Origin: Helicobacter mehlei
Lineage (GTDB): Bacteria; Campylobacterota; Campylobacteria; Campylobacterales; Helicobacteraceae
Direction of reading: 5' to 3'
DNA: 45,929 nucleotides
Assembly: GCF_003660265.1 (NCBI RefSeq)
Contig: NZ_QXQP01000013.1
Span: 1-45,929 of the forward strand
Shown: in pieces, positions 18,762-26,362 of the stretch
How positions within the stretch are numbered: the first letter of the stretch is position 1
Layout: every line of letters starts with the position of its first letter
Made by a program: the position numbers and the translations under genes
Notes under the pieces: generated by a model
What the model saw: the letters and a program-made list of their open reading frames with translations, nothing else
Databases searched by the model: none
What the model was told of the DNA's origin: nothing

Positions 18762-19445
18762 ATGGTTAAAGTGTTGATGATTGAAGATGATGTGGAGTTG
18801 GCGGAAATTTTAAGCGAGTTTTTAAACCAACATGGTATTGAGGTGATGAATTACGATGAACCCTACACGGGGATCAGCGCAGCCACCACGCAACATTACG
18901 ATTTATTGTTGTTAGATTTGACCTTGCCCAACTTAGATGGGTTGGAGGTTTGCAAGAAAATTTCCAAGCAAAAGGACATCCCCATCATCATCTCTTCAGC
19001 TAGAAATGATATTAACGACAAGGTCGAAGCCCTAGAGTGTGGTGCTGATGATTATATCCCCAAACCCTATGACCCCAAAGAGCTTTTGGCGCGGATTCAA
19101 TCCCTCCTCAGACGTTATAACAAAAAACCCCTGGTAGAGGGGGTCGCCCAGCCTAAAAACAACCTTTTTAGAATTGACAAGGATTCGCGTGAGGTCTATA
19201 TGAAAAATAAAAAGTTGGAGCTCACACGCGCAGAATATGAGATCTTAACCTTGTTGATTAGCAAAAAGGGGTATGTGTTTTCTAGGGAGTCGATTGCCAT
19301 TGAATCGGAGTCGATTAACCCCGAGAGTTCCAATAAAAGCATTGATGTGATCATTGGGCGTTTGCGCTCCAAGATTGAAAAAGACCCCAAAAAACCCAAA
19401 CATATCATTTCTGTGCGAGGAGTGGGCTATAAGCTAGAGTTTTAG
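18762..19445 (+). CDS. arsR: response regulator ArsR (acid response, OmpR family)
   Basis: A two-domain regulator of 227 residues. The receiver domain has IEDD at residues 7-10, the phosphate-accepting Asp52 in [13 protein letters not shown], and [12 protein letters not shown]. The C-terminal winged helix contains [13 protein letters not shown] and [14 protein letters not shown]. In H. pylori ArsR is phosphorylated at Asp52 by ArsS when pH falls and controls urease, other acid-response genes and some outer membrane proteins. AAGAGG lies just before the ATG. Confidence 0.92.
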   Translation: MVKVLMIEDDVELAEILSEFLNQHGIEVMNYDEPYTGISAATTQHYDLLLLDLTLPNLDGLEVCKKISKQKDIPIIISSARNDINDKVEALECGADDYIPKPYDPKELLARIQSLLRRYNKKPLVEGVAQPKNNLFRIDKDSREVYMKNKKLELTRAEYEILTLLISKKGYVFSRESIAIESESINPESSNKSIDVIIGRLRSKIEKDPKKPKHIISVRGVGYKLEF

Positions 19446-19451
19446 GTTAAG

Positions 19452-20705
19452 ATGTCCTTTTCTATCTTTAGCAAGATTGTTTTTTTGTTTGTGATCTCTT
19501 TGGTGAGCTTTGCCGCCTTTTCTTACTACTTCATCCGCTCCCAAATTGATCATGAAAATTTCCAAACCCAAATCCGCCACCAGCAATTCATCACCACCAT
19601 TAACCAAGTTTTAGCCGATCGCAGTAACCGCTACTCTGCTGAGGTGTATTTGCATGAATTGGGTTTTCAAGAGGTCAATCAAAACGAATTAAACGAGGTT
19701 CTAGCCCAGCACAAAGACATGGTGGAACATAGCGAAAACCCTCTAGCCAAAATCATCAAGGTGGGTAATAAAATTTTTATCTCGCTCAAAAATCAGGGCG
19801 ATACGGTGCTTTACAAAGAGATTCACAAAACTTCTTACCGCAACTACTACTTTGCCATCTCAGTAGGGGCTTTTTTGATTATTGTCATTTTCATGTTCAT
19901 GTTGCAGGGCTTTATCCCCATCAATGAGTTACGCAAAAAGGTGCATCTATTTTCCAATGGAGAGATGGATATTGAATGTAAGATCGATCAAAAAGATGAG
20001 ATTGGCGATCTGGCTCTAGCCTTTGATAATGCCATTAAAAAGATCAAGGGCATGAACGAATCACGTATTTTATTCTTGCGCGCCATCATGCACGAGCTTA
20101 GAACCCCCATCGCTAAGGGCATGATTGTTGCCGAAATGGTGGATAATGCTTTGCAAAAAGAGAGACTCCTAGCCACCTTTAAACGACTCAACTCCTTAAT
20201 CGAGCAATTTGCCCGCATCGAACAACTCTCCTCTAAGAACTACAAAGTAACCAAAGAGATTTTTTACATGGACAAGCTCTTAGAACATGTCAAAAGCATG
20301 CTCTTATTGGAGCGGGGCAATACTTGTATCCGCTTTGAGGGTCCCAATGGGGCTTTTGAAACGGACTTCCAGCTATTTGCTTTGGCGGTTAAAAATCTCT
20401 TGGATAATGCGCTCAAATACAGCGTTGATAAACGGGCACATATTGAGGTCGCCGGCGCAGATGTGATCATCTCCAACCGCGCTCCAGCCCTCAAAGAAGA
20501 CCTTATGCATTACTTCAAGCCCTATTTCCACCATGAAAATCCCAACGATGGGCATGGCTTTGGGCTGGGCATGTATATCATTAAAAGTGCCCTAGATACT
20601 TTGGAGCTACGCTTGAGCTACACCCATCAAGATGGGATCAACTTCTTTATGATCCATGGCTGTATCTTGCAAAAATTCACCCCGCTTTTTTCTAAGCATG
20701 GCTAG
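19452..20705 (+). CDS. arsS: sensor histidine kinase ArsS
   Basis: A 417-residue membrane kinase, six bases behind arsR. A transmembrane helix near residues 8-28, a periplasmic loop of about 105 residues and a second helix near 135-158 are followed by a HAMP linker, the phospho-acceptor box MHELRTPIAKGM (His about 214), the N-box NLLDNALKYS and the G-box GHGFGLGMYIIKSAL. The periplasmic loop contains several His, Glu and Asp residues that could sense protons. In H. pylori the C-terminus varies through a homopolymer slip. No such tract is seen here. Confidence 0.92.
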   Translation: MSFSIFSKIVFLFVISLVSFAAFSYYFIRSQIDHENFQTQIRHQQFITTINQVLADRSNRYSAEVYLHELGFQEVNQNELNEVLAQHKDMVEHSENPLAKIIKVGNKIFISLKNQGDTVLYKEIHKTSYRNYYFAISVGAFLIIVIFMFMLQGFIPINELRKKVHLFSNGEMDIECKIDQKDEIGDLALAFDNAIKKIKGMNESRILFLRAIMHELRTPIAKGMIVAEMVDNALQKERLLATFKRLNSLIEQFARIEQLSSKNYKVTKEIFYMDKLLEHVKSMLLLERGNTCIRFEGPNGAFETDFQLFALAVKNLLDNALKYSVDKRAHIEVAGADVIISNRAPALKEDLMHYFKPYFHHENPNDGHGFGLGMYIIKSALDTLELRLSYTHQDGINFFMIHGCILQKFTPLFSKHG

Positions 20706-20810
20706 TTGGCATTAAAAATTAGCGTAAATAATACCGATGTAGGAATTTACCCCGCCATGATTTGTCTAGGACATGGTGTTAGTGAAAATTAAATATAAAA
20801 AGGATTTACA

Positions 20811-21532
20811 ATGGGTTATTGGAAGCATTCTTATTATCGAGGGATTAAATTGAGCCGATCGGAGGCACGAATTGGCGTGAAGTTGTTTGAGCATGGTCTT
20901 AATTATCTCAGTGCCAAGCAAGAGGAAGAGCAAAGAAGGGTTCAGCTGGAAAGGGAATATGAGCATGAGGTGAATTTGCAACACCACTATGATGAGTTGG
21001 GGACTATGATTAAGGATATAAAAAACACGCTTGTTAGCCAAAATACCAAAAATAGTCAAGTCGTCCAGCCTACAGAAGTGGTTACTTTTGATACCATAAT
21101 CGAGAATATTATGAGCAACCCAACGGTTATCAGTCTTGCTAATGAGTTTCTCTTTAGTTTGCAATCTTTGACCACTTCTATCAACAACTCAATCGAGCAA
21201 TCTCGCCAAGAGACTAGTGAAGGGGTCAAAGCTCTTAGTAATGTCCTTGACAAGATGCAAGAAAACCAAGCCAAATCTGACGAAAAGTTTAACCAACTGC
21301 TCAACGAGATGAGGGAGGACAGAAAACAGTTCCAACAAACACTCGTTGCCAATGCTAATCCAAATGCAGTTAGTGGGGATGATCTATACGAAGTGAAGGA
21401 AATCCAAAAAGTAATTATAACGACTTGCAGGATATAAAAGCAACGGTTCTTGCTATGCTTGATAGAAAAACTAGAGATAAAGACGAAAAAGCCAAGTTGT
21501 TACCGACCTTAGGACCAGTCCTAAAACTTTAA
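20811..21532 (+). pseudogene. coiled-coil protein of unknown function, apparent -1 frameshift
   Basis: The frame from ATG 20811 (AAGGA in front) encodes 208 residues and stops at 21437. If one base is gained in the A5 tract at 21406-21410, or the ribosome slips back one base there, the reading continues as SNYNDLQDIKATVLAMLDRK and on to a stop at 21530, giving 240 residues. The continuation resembles the rest in composition, so the gene is probably meant to be longer. The protein is soluble and rich in Glu, Gln, Lys and Asn, with long helices likely to form coiled coils (about 45-75 and 135-185). No family is recognised. It opens the accessory region behind arsS. Confidence 0.5.
21406..21410 (+). 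other. A5 tract at the frame break of the coiled-coil gene
   Basis: Five A between CC and G, read as CAA AAA GTA in frame. A -1 step gives AAA AGT and opens the longer reading frame. It is short for a phase-variable tract, so an assembly error, a mutation or programmed slippage are all open. Confidence 0.4.
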
Positions 21533-21796
21533 GAGTCTTTAGCTTGGAGGGGGACTCAAAACCCTCATAAAATCTGCTTTTTGATGCAAAAATCAGTCTC
21601 CCATGCGGATCGCTTGGAAACCCAATAGCGGGGCAGGGCTCACCTCTGTAGGTGGCTTGACTAAAAATTGTGTGCGTGCTTTAGGTTAGTAGTTGATGAA
21701 CAAACGCGCATATAGACTCTCTGTCTTATTAGCCTTTTGGGCGGGCATTAGGCTTTAATTGCCCTATTTGCCCTCCATGAATCAAGCCATGTTAGA

Positions 21797-21829
21797 ATAA
21801 AAACCTACATTTTGATCGGAGGTTTTTAT
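21797..21829 (+). promoter_or_regulatory. 10-bp inverted repeat over the start of the GmrSD-type gene
   Basis: ATAAAAACCT at 21797-21806 is perfectly complementary to AGGTTTTTAT at 21820-21829, with a 13-base loop. The right arm covers the end of the ribosome binding site (CGGAGG, 21817-21822) and the first two bases of the ATG at 21828. In RNA this hairpin would hide the start of translation. As DNA it could be an operator. A TAGAAT at 21793-21798 could be a -10 box, in which case the mRNA would begin inside the left arm and the hairpin would be lost. The rest of the 21533-21796 gap shows nothing recognisable. Confidence 0.5.
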
Positions 21830-23558
21830 GGCAAGTAAGTTAGAAATGAGCACTTTACAAATGGATATTTTAGACTATCTGTCTAAAAATAAATTTGTGG
21901 TGCCAGAGTATCAAAGGGATTATGCGTGGGAGTTAAAAGAGTGTTCGCAGTTGTGGGAGGACATCACGGCGTTTTTTGAGGGGGGGGGGGGGGGTGAGCT
22001 TGATCAAAACCCCTACTTCTTGGGATCGGTTGTCATTTACCCCATTAAGGATCAAAAGCACATCGTGGATGGGCAACAGCGCACCACGACTTTAATGCTG
22101 TTACTCAAAGCCATGCACGCCAAACTCACCCGTGAAAACAATGGCAAAATGCAACGCTTGTTAGACAATCTTGCCTCTTGTCTGTGGGAGATTGATGGTG
22201 TTACAGGTGAGCCAAACCCCGCTAAGCCCCACTTAGTCAGCCACGCCATCAGTGGGGACAAGCACCAAATCTTGCAAAACATCTTAGAAAAGGGGCTAGA
22301 GCAAGATGAGGAGCAAGATAGCTCAAACTATGAAAAAAACTACCGCTATTTTTGCGCCCGCTTAGATGAGTTTGCCACAGAGCACCCCACGACTTTCCAC
22401 AATCTATGTTTATGTGTGTTGCACTCTTGTATTGTGCTCTCTGTAGAGTGTGGGGGGTCAGCCAGTGAAGATGAACGCTTAGAATACGCCTTAAGGGTCT
22501 TTAACACGCTCAACACGAGGGGACTCCCTTTAAATGACACAGACATTTTTAAAAGCGTGATTTTTTCTAGCAGGAGTGGGCAAGAGAGAGAGGCATTTAT
22601 TGCGCAGTGGCAAGAGTTAGAGCAATTAAAATACAACAAAGAAGAAGACGGACTCCCTTTTCTCTTTAGACTTGGTATGCACAACTTGCGGGCGCGCCAT
22701 GGGGATAAAAGTCGCGAAATTGGCTTGCGCCCTTTCTTTTTGAACAAGCACCGCAACCTACTCAAAGATGGCTCGATCATGCAAGAAATTGCAAAAATGC
22801 GGGAGTATTGGTATGGCAATGGAGGGACACGCAATTACAGCCTTAAATCACACCATCTTTATGATGTCCTTTGCGCTTTAGAGAATGGGTATTGGCAATT
22901 CTTGGATGGAGCTTACTATGTGTATTGTCTAGAGAATGGCAAGGACTATCTTAAAGGGCATGAGGAACTTTTAATGCGGACATGCGCGCACTTTTTGGTC
23001 TATACCATCAGTCGGCACTCCGGGCAGATTAAAGACCTGATCTACCATGCCTACACTTCACTTTACAAAACAGGCACCATAGACTTTAAAGCGGGGAGTC
23101 AAGATATTTTAGAGGGCGTGGTTACTACCCAGAGGAGCGAATACACTTTCCGCACTTTCTTTGAAGCGGCGCAAACAAAGAGACTCACAAAATCCCTTTT
23201 GGCTCTCAACATGTGTTTAAAATACCCCGAGCAACCCACAGGGGTTTGTGAAAAACCCGAGATCGAGCACATTTTCCCCAAAAAGTGGCAGACAAATTAT
23301 GTCAAGCTTAGCCCAAAAGAGGCAAATGCTTTAGTCGAGTCTATTGGCAACAAGATCCTTTTAGAAAAACCGCTTAACATCAAGGCGAGCAATGGTTATT
23401 TTGATGCCAAAAAGAGCAAGTATGCCAAATCCAAGTTCTTAGAGGCGCAGGACTTAGCCAAATTCCCCAAAAGCGATTGGCTGCTAGAGGACATCAAAGC
23501 CCGCACAGAGGAGATTTACCAGCGTCTGTATGCGTTTTTCAAAGAATATGCGGTGTAG
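21828..23558 (+). CDS. DUF262/DUF1524 (GmrSD-type) nuclease, phase-variable
   Basis: A 576-residue single-chain protein. The N-terminal DUF262 domain shows VPEYQRDYAWE (residues 25-35), FLGSVVIY and the nucleotide-handling DGQQRTTTLM (81-90). The C-terminal DUF1524 domain has an HNH-type nuclease core: EIEHIFPKKW near 477-486, then GNKILLEKPLN and SNGYFDAKKSKY. Known relatives are the type IV restriction enzyme GmrSD, which cuts glucosylated phage DNA, and several other defence nucleases. Codons 51-57 contain fifteen consecutive G (21980-21994). This copy is in frame. One extra G creates an immediate TGA, and one fewer G stops at 22093. The Sel1-repeat gene follows after 11 bases. Confidence 0.85.
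   Translation: MASKLEMSTLQMDILDYLSKNKFVVPEYQRDYAWELKECSQLWEDITAFFEGGGGGELDQNPYFLGSVVIYPIKDQKHIVDGQQRTTTLMLLLKAMHAKLTRENNGKMQRLLDNLASCLWEIDGVTGEPNPAKPHLVSHAISGDKHQILQNILEKGLEQDEEQDSSNYEKNYRYFCARLDEFATEHPTTFHNLCLCVLHSCIVLSVECGGSASEDERLEYALRVFNTLNTRGLPLNDTDIFKSVIFSSRSGQEREAFIAQWQELEQLKYNKEEDGLPFLFRLGMHNLRARHGDKSREIGLRPFFLNKHRNLLKDGSIMQEIAKMREYWYGNGGTRNYSLKSHHLYDVLCALENGYWQFLDGAYYVYCLENGKDYLKGHEELLMRTCAHFLVYTISRHSGQIKDLIYHAYTSLYKTGTIDFKAGSQDILEGVVTTQRSEYTFRTFFEAAQTKRLTKSLLALNMCLKYPEQPTGVCEKPEIEHIFPKKWQTNYVKLSPKEANALVESIGNKILLEKPLNIKASNGYFDAKKSKYAKSKFLEAQDLAKFPKSDWLLEDIKARTEEIYQRLYAFFKEYAV
21980..21994 (+). repeat. poly-G tract (15 G) inside the GmrSD-type gene
   Basis: A run of fifteen G encoding five glycines after residue 51. 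Tracts of this length slip at high rates in Helicobacter and are the usual cause of phase variation. Here the count gives an intact frame (ON). The tract lies in a linker between the YQR motif and the FLGS/DGQQR segment. Confidence 0.9.
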
Positions 23559-23569
23559 GGAGGTATGCG

Positions 23570-25132
23570 GTGATCGAGCGGGTGGGTTTAGAGTTTGCAG
23601 AGCGTCAAAGGCTTGAGGGTAACTTTGCAGAGTTTGCAAAGAGTTCTTATAAAGGACACTACCCACGCTCAAAAGACATTACCAAAGATTTAAATCAATG
23701 TTTGGAAAAGATCGGGTGGGTGTGTGCGCTTTACAAAACGCCTTTTAAGCTTTTAGGTCCTAAAGGCGTGCAAAGCGTGGAGAGCATGCTCATTTTTGCC
23801 CCCCAGTCTATCTTGCAAGAGGATTTGGTCAATACAGCCAAGTTAGAGAGGGCACATGGGTTTTATGTGTGTTGGGCAAATTTAGATGATGACAACGGAC
23901 ATATTTGGTTGATCACTTGTGGGGCGCAAAATCTCAAAGAAGCCCAAAACACCCCCGCCTTTACCAAACTCTTTAAAAACAGCAGGGGCACATGCCATGC
24001 CCAATACCACTTTGATACTTACCGCTATGCCCTTGATTTTTTAAGACTGGTGGCGTTGTTTGATGATCTGCCCGTGCAGGACTTTAAAGCGGGGGGTGAG
24101 GGTTCTAACCAAGCCTTCCCTAGAAAGGTAGATGTTTATTTTTTAAGAGCCCTCCGAGCAGACAACCATAGATATTTTCAAAAAGCCATCAGATACTATG
24201 AAAAGAGTGCGGAGTTGGGCGATGTGGAGGGTTTTTATCAAATCGGTGAGATCTATCACCATTATAGACCAACAGGGATTACAGAATGCCCTAACTTTGC
24301 CAAAGCTCTAGAATATTTTAAAAAAGCGGGAGAAATGGGGGATTTTAGGGCTTATGAAATGTTAGGGCGTTTTTACGCTAGGGGTAATGGGGTGGCTGTG
24401 GATATCCAACAAAGCTTAGGATACCTGAATTTAGCAGCGGATATGGGTTCTGAAATCGCTTGTTTTAATTTGGCAGACATATATCTTTATAATGAGGGGG
24501 TTAAAGACCCTGAAAAAGCCCAGGCATATTACAATAAAGCCATCAAAATGGGCAAGAGCAAGCTAGAGAGGGCGCGCATTTGCCACAGAGTGGCTAAGAG
24601 ATACTTAGAGCATAGCCAGGGGGCGGGCTTAGATAAGGAAGACAAAAAGGCGGTGTTTTATTATCAAAAAGCAGCCATATTGGCTACAGAGGTCTTTGGT
24701 GCAGAGGCATATAACCGGATGGCGTATTGGGGCAAAAAATACTATAGCTATGCACAAACTCTAGAGTGGTGTCTCCAAGCCATTGAGCTAGGCAACACGA
24801 AGCTTTATACCTATGTGGGGCGGAGCTATTACGAGGGCAGGGGGTGCGTGCAAAACTACCAAAAAGCCCTAGAATACTTCCAAAAGGCAATCGCAATCAA
24901 AGAGGACTACGAAGCCTATTTTGCGTTGGCCGAGATGTATTTTAATGGCGAGGGGGTGCCACAAGACTATTCTAAGGCACTTGCCTATTACACAAAGGCA
25001 CTTGGAGGAAGGTATGAAAAACAAGAGGTTTTCCGCCGATTAAGCCAAATCTACGACAAGGGCTTGGGTGTAGAACCCGATTTAAAGAAGGCGTTTGAAT
25101 ACCTCAAAAAGTCTTGTGGGATGTGGGATTAA
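23570..25132 (+). CDS. Sel1-repeat protein paired with the GmrSD-type nuclease
   Basis: A 520-residue cytosolic protein without signal peptide. Residues 1-190 form a domain I do not recognise (it includes FYVCWANLDDDNGHIWLITCG). From about 195 to the end there are eight to nine Sel1-like repeats, each of the form KAxxYYxKAAELGxxxAxxxLGxxYxxGxGV, such as YAEGRG-like YYEGRGCVQNYQKALEYFQK and YFNGEGVPQDYSKALAYYTK. Such repeats build a curved helical scaffold for protein contacts. The start is GTG 23570, because AGGGAGG lies six bases before it. The frame is open further upstream into the nuclease gene. The 11-base gap points to co-transcription and a shared role. Confidence 0.8.
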   Translation: MIERVGLEFAERQRLEGNFAEFAKSSYKGHYPRSKDITKDLNQCLEKIGWVCALYKTPFKLLGPKGVQSVESMLIFAPQSILQEDLVNTAKLERAHGFYVCWANLDDDNGHIWLITCGAQNLKEAQNTPAFTKLFKNSRGTCHAQYHFDTYRYALDFLRLVALFDDLPVQDFKAGGEGSNQAFPRKVDVYFLRALRADNHRYFQKAIRYYEKSAELGDVEGFYQIGEIYHHYRPTGITECPNFAKALEYFKKAGEMGDFRAYEMLGRFYARGNGVAVDIQQSLGYLNLAADMGSEIACFNLADIYLYNEGVKDPEKAQAYYNKAIKMGKSKLERARICHRVAKRYLEHSQGAGLDKEDKKAVFYYQKAAILATEVFGAEAYNRMAYWGKKYYSYAQTLEWCLQAIELGNTKLYTYVGRSYYEGRGCVQNYQKALEYFQKAIAIKEDYEAYFALAEMYFNGEGVPQDYSKALAYYTKALGGRYEKQEVFRRLSQIYDKGLGVEPDLKKAFEYLKKSCGMWD

Positions 25133-25164
25133 GAGGTTTAATATGCCATTTTACAAGGTGTGGT

Positions 25165-26331
25165 ATGCGGCATTATTTGCGAATCATCATTTTATTAGCC
25201 CTCTCTAGTTTTTGCTTGGGGGTAGCCGAATTCATTGTCTCTGGAATTTTAACCCCCTTGAGTGCTTATTATGGAGTGTCTGATAGTCAGGTGGGCAATC
25301 TAGCCACGCTTTATGCTTTAGGGGTGGTGGTGGGCGCGCCCATTGTGAGCGTGCTCATCTCCTCTTTTAATTACAGAAACCAGCTCATTTTCACCCTCGC
25401 CATCTTCTCTCTCTCCAATGCGATCATGTTTGTCAGTTCTAGCCTTTGGATCGCGCTAGTGGCGCGCTTTATTGGGGGATTAATGCATGGGCTCTTCTTT
25501 GTGATCGCCACCATCATTAGCATTAAGGTTGCGCCCAAGTCCAAAACCACCATGGCGTTAAGTTTGATGGTCAGCGGGCTAACCATCGCGTTAGTTACCG
25601 GCGTCCCCATAGGCATTCTAGTATCCAAACATTATGGACTCTTAGCCCCCTTTTTGCTGATCGCTTGTGTGAGCTGTTTAGTCGCCCTCTGCGCCCTATT
25701 CATCATGCCCAAACTCAGTAGCAAGCAAGCAAGTTTTAAAAATCTATGGATAGCTTTTGGTTTTGCGCCCGTGTGGCAGGGCTTTTTGGTAACCGCCTTT
25801 TCTTGTGGTTCCATGTTTGTGGTCTATATTTATTTGCGCGTGCTCTTAGAACAACACGGCTTTAGTTCGATAAGCATTGCCAATGCCTATTTATTCTTTG
25901 GCATTGCCGCCATAGTGGGGAATCTCTTTGGGGGCAAACTAGCAGATTTAAGGGGCTCTTTTGCCTCTTTAGGCTTTTTGCTCACCATGCAGATTTTGAC
26001 CTTAAGCGCAATGAGTTTTAGCTACTACCTACCCAAGTGGGTTTTAATCGCCAATGTCATGGGCTTTGGCTTTTTTGGCTTTGCTTGCATCGCCCCGCTT
26101 AAAATGTTGTGTAACCATCTAGCCCGCGTTTTTACCCCAAACACCCAAAATGACACCATCGCGCTCAATGAAGCCTCTTTTAATGTGGGGATCACTTTTG
26201 CCTCTCTGGCTGGTGGGTTGGTGGCGCATTTAAATGTCAATTTTAACGGGCTGTGCGCGGCTCTCTTTGCTTTAAGTGCCTTGAGTATCTTAAATTTTGG
26301 CATTAAAAAGGCAAGTTTTCATGTAAAGTAG
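25165..26331 (+). CDS. MFS efflux transporter (sugar-efflux/AraJ type)
   Basis: A 388-residue inner-membrane carrier with about twelve transmembrane helices. It belongs to the drug:H+ antiporter-like group that includes SotB/AraJ/YdhP. N-terminal LSSFCLGVAEFIVSGILTPL and the loop motif between helices 2 and 3 support this. ATG 25165 has AAGGTG in front and follows the Sel1 gene by 32 bases. A similar exporter is present in H. pylori. The substrate is unknown. Confidence 0.85.
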   Translation: MRHYLRIIILLALSSFCLGVAEFIVSGILTPLSAYYGVSDSQVGNLATLYALGVVVGAPIVSVLISSFNYRNQLIFTLAIFSLSNAIMFVSSSLWIALVARFIGGLMHGLFFVIATIISIKVAPKSKTTMALSLMVSGLTIALVTGVPIGILVSKHYGLLAPFLLIACVSCLVALCALFIMPKLSSKQASFKNLWIAFGFAPVWQGFLVTAFSCGSMFVVYIYLRVLLEQHGFSSISIANAYLFFGIAAIVGNLFGGKLADLRGSFASLGFLLTMQILTLSAMSFSYYLPKWVLIANVMGFGFFGFACIAPLKMLCNHLARVFTPNTQNDTIALNEASFNVGITFASLAGGLVAHLNVNFNGLCAALFALSALSILNFGIKKASFHVK

Positions 26332-26362
26332 TTATACTTGAGTTAAAAACTTTAGGATCACC

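Noticed and set aside
21538-21790. Possible gene remnant between the coiled-coil gene and the nuclease
   Set aside because: Short readings such as MRIAWKPNSGAG appear, but they are under 30 codons, with no start signal and no recognisable family.
23477-23569. Longer start for the Sel1-repeat gene inside the nuclease gene
   Set aside because: The extension is read from the nuclease sequence in another frame, and a strong AGGGAGG sits before GTG 23570.
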